Source of the DNA: Frigidibacter sp. ROC022
GTDB taxonomy: Bacteria; Pseudomonadota; Alphaproteobacteria; Rhodobacterales; Rhodobacteraceae
Length of the DNA stretch: 64,000 bases
Direction: 5' to 3'
NCBI RefSeq assembly: GCF_024723735.1
Contig: NZ_JANQDU010000001.1
Span: 1,240,001 to 1,304,000 of the forward strand
How positions within the stretch are numbered: the first letter of the stretch is position 1; each line of letters begins with the position of its first letter. The notes beneath the pieces are model-generated. The model ran no database searches and was not told the origin of the DNA. It saw only the letters and a list, made by a program, of their open reading frames with translations. The translations under genes and the position numbers were made by a program. Of the stretch, positions 17,615 to 26,282 are shown piece by piece.

Positions 17615-18427
17615 TCAGGCGATCAGCGTCTCGGTGGAGGCAAAGAACATCGCCTGGCTGACAGCCGAGCGGATCTGTTCCTCGGAATAGGGCTTGGTGA
17701 TGACGAAGGCCGGTTCCGGCCGCTCGCCGGTCAGCAGCCGTTCGGGGAAGGCGGTGATGAAGACGACCGGCGTATCGCCGGCGGTTTCCAGGATTTGGTT
17801 CACCGCGTCGATTCCCGAGGAGCCGTCGGCCAGCTGGATGTCCGAAAGGATCAGATCGGGCGGTTCGCGCCGTGCCAGCCGCACCGCGTCGCGGCGGGTG
17901 GCGGCAACCCCGCTGACGCGGTGGCCCATCTCCGAGATGATGGTTTCGAGGTCCAGCGCGATGATCGCCTCGTCCTCGATCACCAGGATCCTGCCGCTGA
18001 TGTCCGATTCCATCTCTCGCGCGGCGATGGCCAGCAGGTGATCCACCTGGCTCAGCTCGCGGTCCATGATCAGGGCGATTTCCTCGCGGCTGAAGTCTTC
18101 GATGGTCGACAGCAGCAGCGCTTCGCGGGTGTGGGGTGTCAGCCTGGCCAGACGGGCCTGGGCCTGGCGAGCCACGCCGGTCTCGCCGCTGGCGACCGGT
18201 TCGCCGACCGAACTCCAGATTCGGTGAAAGGCGTGAAACAGTGCCACTTTGTGCGGCATGCCCTGTTCAAAAACCGAGCGGTCGGTCAACAGTGCCTCCA
18301 GCGTCGCGGCGGCAAATCGGTCGCCGCTGGTCTGGTCGCCGGTCAGGGCACGCGCATAGCGCCGCACATAGGGCAGCAAGCCGGCCACGACCTCGGAAAG
18401 GAGCTGCGGTTTCACGTCAGCGGCCAT
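17615..18427 (-). CDS. phyR: General stress response regulator PhyR
   Basis: A 270-residue anti-anti-sigma factor. The N-terminal ~130 residues form a sigma-factor-like domain (LPYVRRYARALTGDQTSGDR, then LLSTIEDFSREEIALIM). The C-terminal receiver domain carries the phosphoacceptor in LILSDIQLADG (D196) and the conserved lysine in FVITKPYSEEQ. When phosphorylated, PhyR binds NepR and frees EcfG. It is divergent from nepR-ecfG across a palindromic promoter that should let EcfG drive both sides. The start at 18427 follows AAGGACGTC. Confidence 0.95.
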   Translation of the reverse strand: MAADVKPQLLSEVVAGLLPYVRRYARALTGDQTSGDRFAAATLEALLTDRSVFEQGMPHKVALFHAFHRIWSSVGEPVASGETGVARQAQARLARLTPHTREALLLSTIEDFSREEIALIMDRELSQVDHLLAIAAREMESDISGRILVIEDEAIIALDLETIISEMGHRVSGVAATRRDAVRLARREPPDLILSDIQLADGSSGIDAVNQILETAGDTPVVFITAFPERLLTGERPEPAFVITKPYSEEQIRSAVSQAMFFASTETLIA

Positions 18428-18454
18428 TTTTGACGTCCTTCTTTCGGTATTGAT

Positions 18455-18489
18455 GGGAACCCAACCCGGGGCTGGCGGGTTTGGTTCCC
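18455..18489. promoter_or_regulatory. Palindromic bidirectional general-stress promoter
   Basis: A 35-bp nearly perfect palindrome centred at 18472 carries GGAAC-N17-GGTT on both strands: plus-strand GGAAC 18456-18460 and GGTT 18478-18481; minus-strand GGAAC 18488-18484 and GGTT 18466-18463. It resembles the EcfG consensus with G in place of C at the first -10 base. It lies 28 bp from the phyR ATG and 54 bp from the nepR ATG. Confidence 0.7.
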
Positions 18490-18542
18490 TGTGACGGTTT
18501 GTTTTTCGCGCCTGTGAAGTGCTACCATCCCTGGAAAATCGA

Positions 18543-18716
18543 ATGAACCTGATGACGAGTCCCAAAGAGACACACCCCGAGCTGGAGCGCCAGATCGTCG
18601 AGAATCTGCGCCGGGTCTACAACGAGACGCTGGAAGAGGCGGTGCCGGAGCGGTTCCTGGACCTCCTCCGGCAGCTCAAGGACCAGGACGGCTCGGAGGG
18701 CGGCGTGAATGGCTAG
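18543..18716 (+). CDS. nepR: Anti-sigma factor NepR
   Basis: A 57-residue protein with the NepR core: ERQIVENLRRVYNETLEEAV then PERFLDLLRQL. NepR holds EcfG inactive until PhyR-P displaces it. The first ATG at 18543 is chosen; a second in-frame ATG at 18552 is also possible, and neither has a strong ribosome-binding site. The last codons overlap the ecfG start by 8 bp, so the anti-sigma and sigma factors are translated in a coupled way. Confidence 0.93.
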   Translation: MNLMTSPKETHPELERQIVENLRRVYNETLEEAVPERFLDLLRQLKDQDGSEGGVNG

Positions 18717-19284
18717 ACCGGCCCCGCCTGATCCCCGGAACGAACTGATCGACCATCTGCCCGCGCTTCGGGCCTTTGCGGTATCGCTGACCCGCGACGG
18801 CGTGGCGGCCGACGATCTGGTGCAGGACGCAGTGGTCAAGGCCTGGCGCAACATCGACAGGTTCCAGCCGGGCACCAATCTCCGCGCCTGGCTGTTCACC
18901 ATCCTGCGCAACACCTTCTATTCCGACCGCCGCAAGGCAAGGCGCGAGGTCGGCGACGCCGACGGCGCGCTGGCCGCCACCCTGACGGAGAAACCCCGCC
19001 ATGACGGGGCGCTGGCGCTAACCGATTTCCTGGCGGCCTTCCAGACCCTGCCCGACGAACAGCGCGAGGCGCTGATCCTGGTCGGCGCTTCGGGGTTTTC
19101 CTACGAGGAGGCCGCCGAGACCACCGGGGTGGCGGTCGGAACCGTGAAGAGTCGCGTCAACCGGGCGCGGGCGCGGCTGGTGTTGCTGCTGGGGATGCGC
19201 GACGACGAGTCCTTCGACATGACCGACAAGGCAACGATGTCGGTGCTGAGCGGCGGGTTCTCGACCCTGCCGTTCGCCGGCTAG
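18709..19284 (+). CDS. ecfG: ECF sigma factor EcfG (general stress response)
   Basis: A 191-residue ECF15-type sigma factor. Region 2 reads LPALRAFAVSLTRD, then ADDLVQDAVVKAW and LRAWLFTILRNTFYSDRRKARRE. Region 4 has LPDEQREALILVGASGFSYEEAAE and VAVGTVKSRVNRARARL. It directs RNA polymerase to GGAAC/CGTT promoters, of which two perfect copies and one bidirectional copy lie within 2 kb. It overlaps nepR and is followed after 1 bp by the sensor kinase gene. Confidence 0.95.
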   Translation: MARPAPPDPRNELIDHLPALRAFAVSLTRDGVAADDLVQDAVVKAWRNIDRFQPGTNLRAWLFTILRNTFYSDRRKARREVGDADGALAATLTEKPRHDGALALTDFLAAFQTLPDEQREALILVGASGFSYEEAAETTGVAVGTVKSRVNRARARLVLLLGMRDDESFDMTDKATMSVLSGGFSTLPFAG

Positions 19285-19285
19285 G

Positions 19286-21034
19286 ATGGCACTGCCAAGG
19301 CTGCTGGACGGGCTGGCCTTCCGGGTCGGTCTGCTTCTGACCGTGGCGCTTTTTCCGATCGGGCTGATCGCGATCTCGCTGACCCGGCAGGTCGAGCAGG
19401 AGGAAGACGCGCGGGCCGAAAGCGCGATCCTGGCCCTGACCGCCGAGGCCGCGGCCTCGGAGGAAAGCTTCATGCGGGCGGGGGCCTCGGTCGCCGGGGC
19501 GCTGGCGGCGGCGCTTCCGGTGGTCCGCCAGGACCCGGTCGAGTGCAACGGCATCTTCGAAACCTTCCAGCGGCAGAATCCGCAATATGTCTTTGCCGGC
19601 TTCATCGACCCAGAAGGAAAGGTGCAATGCGGATCGTCCGGCGGCGCGGTCGATCTGTCGACCTCGCCGGTCCACCAGCAGATGCTGGCCAGGCCGGAGC
19701 CGCGGATCGACGTCAGTGCCCGCGGCCGGATTTCGAACGCTTCGGTCATCATCCTGTCGCAGCCGGTCTTCGACGCGGAGGGCGCGTTCGACGGCTATGT
19801 CGCGGTCTCGATCCCGAACCAGGGGCTGTTTCGCAACAGCGAGAGGTTTTCGGTCGATCGGCCGATCGAACTGGTCACATTCAACGACGAGGGCGCGGTG
19901 CTTTCCACCGAAAGCAAGTCGGCGGCCGATGGCTCGCAACTGCCGCGCGACCGAAGCCTGAAGTCCTTCGTCGGCCAGCCGCGCACCGCCTTTACCGGAG
20001 AGACGGTGGCCGGGGAAAAGCGGGTCTTCGCGGTGGTGCCGATCATCTCGGACACCGCCTATGCGCTCGGCTCCTGGCCGGTAGCGCGGATCGACCGGGG
20101 GCTGGGCGCGACGCTGCTGTCGCCGCTGATCTTCGCCTCGCTGATGTGGCTGGTCTCGCTGGGCGTGGCCTATCTGGCGGTGCATCGGCTGGCGATCCGC
20201 AACATTTCCGAGCTGCGGGCCAGGATGCAGAGCTTTTCCGCGTCGCGGCGGCTCGACAGCGCCAAGGCGCCGCTGGCCAAGCCGCTGGAATTCCGCGAGA
20301 TCGACCAGACCTGGGAAGAGACCGCCGCCACTGTGGTCCGCGAAGAGGCGGAACTGGAGAACATCATCCACACCCGGACCGTGCTGCTGAAGGAGGTGCA
20401 CCACCGGGTCAAGAACAACCTGCAACTGATCGCCTCGATCGTCAGCATGAAGATCCGCAAGGCCACCGCGCCGGAAGCACGGACGGCCTTGAAGGAGGTG
20501 CAGATGCGGGTGATGTCGATCGCCACGGTGCACCGGGCGCTCTACAGCACCTCGACGGTGGGCCATGTGCAGGCCGACGAGCTACTGAAGGAGATCGTCG
20601 ACAAGACCATCGAGGCGGTGCTGCTGCCGACCGGGGGCATCCGGATCGAGACTTCCTACGAGCCGACCCAGCTGTATCCCGATCAGGCGGTGCCCTTGTC
20701 GCTGCTGGCCGCCGAGGCGATCACCAACGCGGTCAAATACGTCGGCCGGCCGGCGGACGGAACTGCGCCCTGGATCACCCTGCGGCTGCTGCATGAGGGG
20801 ACCGAGAGAGCGCGGCTCGAAGTGGCGAATTCGCGCGGCGCGGCGCTGGCCCCGGTCGAGCAGACCCGCGGCACCGGGCTGGGCGCCAGCCTGATCCAGG
20901 CCTTCGCCGGCCAGATGCACGGCAGCGCCGAGGTGACCGAGGACGATCCCGCCCGCTATGCGGTCAGGGTCAGCTTTCCGATCGTCGGTTTCGATGCCGA
21001 TCCGGTCGAAGCCGGGATCGACGACGGCGCCTGA
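19286..21034 (+). CDS. HisKA_2/HWE-type sensor histidine kinase (PhyK-like)
   Basis: A 582-residue inner-membrane sensor. TM1 is at about residues 12-34, a periplasmic sensing domain (PDC/Cache-like) spans about 35-265, and TM2 is near 270-292. A HAMP-like linker follows, then the DHp helix LLKEVHHRVKNNLQLIASIV with probable phosphoacceptor H373, and a HATPase domain with the N-box EAITNAVKYV and GTGLGASL. The gene follows ecfG by one base pair, so it is almost certainly the kinase that feeds PhyR. The signal it senses is unknown. Confidence 0.9.
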   Translation: MALPRLLDGLAFRVGLLLTVALFPIGLIAISLTRQVEQEEDARAESAILALTAEAAASEESFMRAGASVAGALAAALPVVRQDPVECNGIFETFQRQNPQYVFAGFIDPEGKVQCGSSGGAVDLSTSPVHQQMLARPEPRIDVSARGRISNASVIILSQPVFDAEGAFDGYVAVSIPNQGLFRNSERFSVDRPIELVTFNDEGAVLSTESKSAADGSQLPRDRSLKSFVGQPRTAFTGETVAGEKRVFAVVPIISDTAYALGSWPVARIDRGLGATLLSPLIFASLMWLVSLGVAYLAVHRLAIRNISELRARMQSFSASRRLDSAKAPLAKPLEFREIDQTWEETAATVVREEAELENIIHTRTVLLKEVHHRVKNNLQLIASIVSMKIRKATAPEARTALKEVQMRVMSIATVHRALYSTSTVGHVQADELLKEIVDKTIEAVLLPTGGIRIETSYEPTQLYPDQAVPLSLLAAEAITNAVKYVGRPADGTAPWITLRLLHEGTERARLEVANSRGAALAPVEQTRGTGLGASLIQAFAGQMHGSAEVTEDDPARYAVRVSFPIVGFDADPVEAGIDDGA

Positions 21035-21125
21035 GCGCAGGCCATGCGGCCATGCGCCCCTTGCCTTTGCCGCGCATCCGTCGCATTCCCGGACCCGGTC
21101 CCGCCCAGCCCGAGGAGAAGCCCCG

Positions 21126-21809
21126 ATGTCCCGTCCGATCCTGATCGCGCCCTCGATCCTTGCCGCCGATTTCGCCAATTTCGGCGCCGTCTGCGAAACC
21201 GTCGAGGCCCAGGGCGCCGACTGGATTCATGTCGATGTGATGGACGGCCATTTCGTTCCCAACCTGACCTTCGGCCCGGCGATGGTCGCGGCGCTGCGTC
21301 CGCATGTGAAGACCTGCATGGACGTGCATCTGATGATCTCTCCGGTCGATCCCTATATCGAGGCCTTCGCCGAGGCCGGCGCCGACCGGCTGACCGCCCA
21401 TGTCGAGGCCGGGCCGCATCTGCACCGCACGCTTCAGGCGATTGCCGGGGCAGGGTGCAAGGCCGGGGTGGCGCTGAACCCGGCGACCCCGGTCGAGTCG
21501 GTGCATGACATCCTGGACATGGTCGATCTGATCTGCGTGATGACCGTCAATCCCGGCTTCGGCGGGCAGAAGCTGATCCCCTCGGCGCTGCCCAAGATCG
21601 CCCGGCTGCGGGCGATGATCGGCGACCGGCCGATCCGGATCGAGATCGACGGCGGGGTGGACCCGGCGACGGCGGGTCTGGTGGCGGCGGCGGGCGGCGA
21701 CGTGCTGGTCGCGGGCTCGGCGGTGTTCAGGGGCGGCTCTGTCGGTGCGCCCGATGCCTGGGGAGAGAACATCCGCGCCATCCGCCAGGCGGCCGAGGCC
21801 GAGGTCTGA
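21126..21809 (+). CDS. rpe: Ribulose-phosphate 3-epimerase
   Basis: A 227-residue TIM-barrel enzyme interconverting D-ribulose 5-phosphate and D-xylulose 5-phosphate in the pentose phosphate and Calvin pathways. Signatures are the start IAPSILAADFANFG, the metal/catalytic segment HVDVMDGHFVPNLTFGP, DVHLMISPVDPYI, VNPGFGGQ, and the phosphate-binding DGGV...AGSAVF. The ATG at 21126 follows GAGGAGAAGCCCCG. It stands alone, 91 bp after the kinase gene and convergent with the TRAP operon. Confidence 0.96.
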   Translation: MSRPILIAPSILAADFANFGAVCETVEAQGADWIHVDVMDGHFVPNLTFGPAMVAALRPHVKTCMDVHLMISPVDPYIEAFAEAGADRLTAHVEAGPHLHRTLQAIAGAGCKAGVALNPATPVESVHDILDMVDLICVMTVNPGFGGQKLIPSALPKIARLRAMIGDRPIRIEIDGGVDPATAGLVAAAGGDVLVAGSAVFRGGSVGAPDAWGENIRAIRQAAEAEV

Positions 21810-21828
21810 GCAGCTTGCGGCGGCCGGG

Positions 21829-23151
21829 TCAGTAGATCAGCCAGACCAGCCCCAGGGTGAGCGAGGGGAAGGCCACCAGCAGCGAGACGCGGATCAGGTC
21901 GGTCAGCACGAAAGGCAGGGTGCCGCGGAAGGTCTCGGATATCGGGATGTCGCGGGCCAGCGAGTTGATCACGAAGAGGTTCATCCCGACCGGCGGGGTG
22001 ATCAGACCGACCTCGACCACGATCAGCACGATGATTCCGAACCACAGCCCGAAGTCTCCCGGCGCGACGCCGAAATCCAGTACCGACATGATCGGGTAGA
22101 AGATCGGCACCGTCAGCAGCACCATCGACAGCGAATCCATCACGCAGCCGAACAGCAGATAGAGCAGCAGCACCACCGTCAGCACGGTGAAGGGGGCATA
22201 GCCCTGCGCGGTCACCCATTCCGCCGAATGCTGCGGCAGCTGGGTCAGCGCCAGAAAGGCGTTGAACAGCCCGGCGCCGAGGATGATCATGAAGATCATC
22301 GCGCTGGCCGAGGCCGTGCCCAGCAGCGCCTCGCCCAGCCGCTTCCAGCCCAGCTGGCCCGAGAAGGCCGCCGCCAGCCCGGTGCCCGCCGCGCCGACGG
22401 CCGCGGCCTCGGTCGGAGTGAACCAGCCGCCATAGATGCCGCCCACGACCAGAAGGAAGATGATCAGGACCGGCCAGATATCGACCAGAGCCCGGAACCG
22501 CTCGGCATAGGCCACGCGGTCGCGGGGCCGGGCCTGATCGGGGAACAGCCGGACATAGATCGCGATGCAGATCATGTAGCCGATCGCGGCGAGCAGGCCC
22601 GGCACCATCGCCGCGACGAAGAGCTTGGCGATGTTCTGCTCGGCCAGGATCGCATAGACGACCAGGATGACCGAGGGCGGGATCAGGATGCCCAGGGTGC
22701 CGCCGGCCGCCAGCGCGCCGGTGGCCAGCCGCCCGGAATAGCCGTATCTCCTGAGTTCCGGCAGCGCGACCTGACCCATGGTCGCGGCGGTCGCCAGGGA
22801 CGAACCGCAGATCGCCCCGAAGCCGGCACAGGCCCCGATCGCGGCCATGGCGACTCCGCCCCGGCGATGACCCAGCCAGGTCTCGGCGGATTTGAACAGC
22901 GAGGCCGACATCCCCGAGATCGAGGCGAATTGCCCCATCAGCAGGAACAGCGGAACGATCGAGAAGGAATAGCTTGCGAAGGTGCCGTAAGTCAGCGACT
23001 TGAGCTGCGACAGCACCGGCAGCGTGGTGCCGTGGACCAGCACCATGCCGCCCATGCCGACCCCGAACATCGCCAGGGCGATCGGAATCCGCAGGAAGAC
23101 GAGCAGCAGCAGAACCGGGAAGGACCAGAGGCCGATCTCGAAATTGCTCAT
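21829..23151 (-). CDS. dctM: TRAP transporter large permease (DctM)
   Basis: A 440-residue membrane protein with about 12 transmembrane helices and typical DctM segments: FLRIPIALAMFGVG, LFLLMGQFASISGMS, GGTLGILIPPSVILVVYAI and TPPVGMNLFVINSLA. It is the sodium-coupled transport subunit of a tripartite ATP-independent periplasmic carrier. I chose ATG at 23151 because it overlaps the small permease stop (ATGA); the reading frame upstream is a shadow of that gene. Confidence 0.94.
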   Translation of the reverse strand: MSNFEIGLWSFPVLLLLVFLRIPIALAMFGVGMGGMVLVHGTTLPVLSQLKSLTYGTFASYSFSIVPLFLLMGQFASISGMSASLFKSAETWLGHRRGGVAMAAIGACAGFGAICGSSLATAATMGQVALPELRRYGYSGRLATGALAAGGTLGILIPPSVILVVYAILAEQNIAKLFVAAMVPGLLAAIGYMICIAIYVRLFPDQARPRDRVAYAERFRALVDIWPVLIIFLLVVGGIYGGWFTPTEAAAVGAAGTGLAAAFSGQLGWKRLGEALLGTASASAMIFMIILGAGLFNAFLALTQLPQHSAEWVTAQGYAPFTVLTVVLLLYLLFGCVMDSLSMVLLTVPIFYPIMSVLDFGVAPGDFGLWFGIIVLIVVEVGLITPPVGMNLFVINSLARDIPISETFRGTLPFVLTDLIRVSLLVAFPSLTLGLVWLIY

Positions 23152-23678
23152 GCGGCCTGGCCGCCCTGTTCGGTGGCGCCGGTCAGGGCGCGGGCCGAGC
23201 GCAGCACCGCGAAGGCCGCGACCAGGCAGAAGGCCACCGCACCGACCATCCCGGCGGCATAGCCCCACCAGATCTCGGCCCGCAGGATGAATGTGGTCTC
23301 GTGATAGCCGCGCTTGTCGAGCATCCCGAGCCAGAGCCTCCAGGTCAGCAGCAGCGCCAGCGACAGCATGCCGATGTCGGCGATCAGGTCGATCAGCCGG
23401 TTCAGCCGCCGCCCCAGCACCGGCTGCAGCAGATCGACACTGGCATGGGCGCGGGCATAGGTGCACCAGGGCAGGAAGGCGAAGACCGCAAAGCCGATGC
23501 CGAACTCGACATATTCGGTGTCGCCCGGCAGCGGCTTCAGGCCCAGGCCGAGGCTGTCTCCGGCCCGGCCGAGGATCGACACGACCGTGAGTGCGACCAC
23601 CAGGAGCAGCGCCAGACCGCCGGCCCAGGCCATCAGCACGGCCAGTCCGCGGGCCCAGCTCTCGAGGGTTCTGTACAT
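23148..23678 (-). CDS. dctQ: TRAP transporter small permease (DctQ)
   Basis: A 176-residue protein with four transmembrane helices. The family signature is seen in the segments LALLLVVALTVVSILGR, EYVEFGIGFAVFAFLPWC and HASVDLLQPVLG. It partners DctM in the inner membrane. It lies 66 bp downstream of the periplasmic binding protein gene and overlaps dctM by 4 bp. Confidence 0.92.
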   Translation of the reverse strand: MYRTLESWARGLAVLMAWAGGLALLLVVALTVVSILGRAGDSLGLGLKPLPGDTEYVEFGIGFAVFAFLPWCTYARAHASVDLLQPVLGRRLNRLIDLIADIGMLSLALLLTWRLWLGMLDKRGYHETTFILRAEIWWGYAAGMVGAVAFCLVAAFAVLRSARALTGATEQGGQAA

Positions 23679-23744
23679 CTCAGCTCCGCCAGCAGGACGC
23701 GGGGCGGCGCAACAGCGGCGCGCCGCCCGACCTCCGTATCCGCT

Positions 23745-24800
23745 CTAGACCGACATCTCGACGATCAGCTTTCGGGCCTTCTCGATCAGCGCCGCGCCGT
23801 CCAGCCCCTTGCCCTGCGCATCGGCCACCCAGCGTTCGATCACCGGCTGCGAGGCCGCCTTCCAGCGGTCGACCTCGGCCTGGTCCAGTTCGATGATCCT
23901 GTTGCCGGCATCGACGGCGATCTTGCGGCCCGGCGCGTCGCCATCGGCCATGATCTTGCCGGTGGCGGCGGCCATCTTGTCGCCGGTCGTAGCGTCGATG
24001 ATCGCCTTCAGATCGTCCGGCAGGCTGTCGTATTTCGGCTGGTTCATCGCCATGACGAAGGTCGCGGTATAGAGCGCCTCGGTCGACTTGAACTCGGTGT
24101 GGTTGTGGACCAGCTCGGCCAGCTTGATCGAGGGGGTGATCTCCCAGGGGATCACGGTGCCGTTGATGACGCCTTTCGACAGCGCCTCGGGGATCTGCGG
24201 CAGCGGCATCCCGACCGCGGTGGCGCCCAGTTCCGAGATCAGGTCGGTGATGACCCGCGTCGGGGCACGCATCTGTTTGCCCGACATGTCCTCCAGCTTG
24301 GTGATGGGCTCGGCAGAGTGGATCACCCCGGGGCCATGCACCCAGCCCGACAGGATCTTGATCCCGGCGAATTCACTGGCCTGGAAATCGTCCTCGATCA
24401 TCTTGTTGTAGGCCCGGGCGGTGGCCACCGAGTCGGTCATGATGAAGGGCAGTTCGAAGACTTCCGAGCCCGGGAACCGGCCCGGCGTGTAGCCGGTCAG
24501 GGTCACGGTGATGTCGACCACACCGTCGCGGGCCTGGTCGATCAGGTCGCCGGGACGCCCGCCCAGCGACATGGCGTCGAAATGCTCGATCACCAGCCGG
24601 CCTTCCGAGGCGGCCTCGATCTCCTGTCCCCATGGCTTGAGCAGATGCGTCGGCAAGGTCGCGACCGGGGCCATGAACTGATGCAGGCGCAGGGTGATGA
24701 CGTCCTGGGCATAGGCGTGGCGCATCAGCCCGGGGGCCGAGAGCGCGGCAAGGGCAGTGGCGGAACCGGCAAGCAGTTTGCGGCGAGTAGGGTGTGTCAT
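23745..24800 (-). CDS. dctP: TRAP transporter periplasmic solute-binding protein (DctP)
   Basis: A 351-residue DctP-family binding protein. The N-terminus has a twin-arginine-type signal (MTHPTRRKLLAGSATALAAL). The mature part carries family elements such as LPFIMTDSVATARAYNKM, the ligand-anchoring arginine in MRAPTRVITDLISELGA, and VINGTVIPWEI. The substrate is probably a carboxylate, but residues do not settle which. ATG 24800 follows GGAGGAAACC; the ATG at 24863 would spoil the signal peptide. First gene of a dctPQM operon. Confidence 0.92.
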   Translation of the reverse strand: MTHPTRRKLLAGSATALAALSAPGLMRHAYAQDVITLRLHQFMAPVATLPTHLLKPWGQEIEAASEGRLVIEHFDAMSLGGRPGDLIDQARDGVVDITVTLTGYTPGRFPGSEVFELPFIMTDSVATARAYNKMIEDDFQASEFAGIKILSGWVHGPGVIHSAEPITKLEDMSGKQMRAPTRVITDLISELGATAVGMPLPQIPEALSKGVINGTVIPWEITPSIKLAELVHNHTEFKSTEALYTATFVMAMNQPKYDSLPDDLKAIIDATTGDKMAAATGKIMADGDAPGRKIAVDAGNRIIELDQAEVDRWKAASQPVIERWVADAQGKGLDGAALIEKARKLIVEMSV

Positions 24801-24989
24801 GGTTTCCTCCCTGGAATCCCCCGACCCTGAGGCCGGGGTCAGACAATTGACGCTGGTAATCATTTCTTTCGGATTTCGGGTTGCCGGTCACCAACTTTTT
24901 TTGCCGACAAGGCGGCGTGACCCTAGGCATAGCCCGATCCGGCCGTTGTCGGCCAGTCCCTGATGCCGCTTTGCCGGGGGCGCGTGCCC

Positions 24990-26282
24990 CTAGCGGCCCG
25001 GAAGCAGGCCGCGCGGCGCGAAGCGCAGTGCGAGAAGCAGCACCAGCCCCATGGCCAGCAACCGCATGTGCTGCACCGAGTCCAGCAGATGCCCCTTGAG
25101 CCAGGAACCATCGGCCATCGGATATGTGATGAGATCCATCATCGCCTTGCCGATCGGTTCGGCCTCGACCCAGAAGAACCAGATCATCATCCCGCCCAGG
25201 GCCGAGCCCCAGTTCGACCCCGAGCCGCCGACGATCACCATCACCCAGATCAGGAAGGTGAAGCGCAGCGGCTGATAGGCGCCCGGCGTCAGCTGGCCGT
25301 CGAGCGTGGTCATCATCGCCCCGGCCAGCCCGCAGACCGCCGAGCCGAGGATGAATATCTGCAGATGCCGCCTGGTGACATTCTTGCCCATCGCCTCGGC
25401 AGCGGTCTCGTTGTCGCGGATCGCCCGCATCATCCGGCCCCAGGGCGATTTCAGCGCCATTTCCATCAGCCAGATCAGGATCAGGAGTACCGCCAGGAAC
25501 AGCCCGGCATAGGCCAGCTTCACCACGATCGAGCTGCCGACCACCGGGTCGAATCCCCAGCGTTGCATCCAGTCGACAAAGCTCGCGGATTGCTGGAGGT
25601 CGATCTCGTAGGGCACCGGGCGCGGAACGCCGATGACATTCTTCACGCCCCGGTCCAGCCAGTCCTCGTTCTTCAGCACCGCGATGATGATCTCGGCGAT
25701 GCCCAGCGTCGCGATCGCCAGGTAGTCCGAGCGCAGGCCCAGGGCGGTCTTGCCGACGATCCAGGCCGCGCCCGCCGCCAGCAGGCCGCCGACCGGCCAG
25801 GCCACGATCACCGGCAGGCCGAGCCCGCCCAGATAGCCGGTCTGCGCCGGGTTCACCGCCTCGATGGCCTCGACCGCCGGGTCGAAGAGGTAGCGGAACA
25901 GGAGGAAGCCGGCGATCAGCACCACCGCCACCGCCGCTCCGCGCAAGCGCCCGCGCGGCATCTTCCGCCAGGTCAGGATCGCCGCGCCGATCGCCCCGGC
26001 GCCGACCGCCAGTGCCAGCAGGACGCGCGCGCCGCCCGCCGCCCAGGCCTCGCCCGTCGGCGGCATCGAGACCAGCACGCAGCCCAGCCCGCCCAGGGCC
26101 ACGAAGCCCATCACCCCGATGTTGAACAGGCCCGCGTAGCCCCATTGCATGTTCACGCCAAGCGCCATGATCGCCGAGATCAGCCCCATGTTCACGATGT
26201 TCAGCGCTGTGTTCCAGCTCTGGCTTTCACCGACCAGAACGATCAGCGCCGCCATGATGGCGAAAAGGATGGGTCCCCTCAT
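24990..26282 (-). CDS. livM: Branched-chain amino acid-type ABC permease LivM
   Basis: A 430-residue LivM permease with about ten membrane segments, longer than E. coli LivM by a hydrophobic insert around residues 60-140. The segments GLFNIGVMGFVALGG and LRSDYLAIATLGIAEII match the family, and the EAA-like loop RAIRDNETAAEAMGKNV is intact. It overlaps livH by 4 bp and is the last gene of the liv operon. In this family the substrate may be an amino acid, urea or a short amide. Confidence 0.92.
   Translation of the reverse strand: MRGPILFAIMAALIVLVGESQSWNTALNIVNMGLISAIMALGVNMQWGYAGLFNIGVMGFVALGGLGCVLVSMPPTGEAWAAGGARVLLALAVGAGAIGAAILTWRKMPRGRLRGAAVAVVLIAGFLLFRYLFDPAVEAIEAVNPAQTGYLGGLGLPVIVAWPVGGLLAAGAAWIVGKTALGLRSDYLAIATLGIAEIIIAVLKNEDWLDRGVKNVIGVPRPVPYEIDLQQSASFVDWMQRWGFDPVVGSSIVVKLAYAGLFLAVLLILIWLMEMALKSPWGRMMRAIRDNETAAEAMGKNVTRRHLQIFILGSAVCGLAGAMMTTLDGQLTPGAYQPLRFTFLIWVMVIVGGSGSNWGSALGGMMIWFFWVEAEPIGKAMMDLITYPMADGSWLKGHLLDSVQHMRLLAMGLVLLLALRFAPRGLLPGR

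Noticed and set aside
24373-26145. A 590-codon minus-strand frame spanning the dctP-livM gap
   Set aside because: It crosses two well-supported genes in another frame and has Arg/Gly/Asp-rich composition without motifs.
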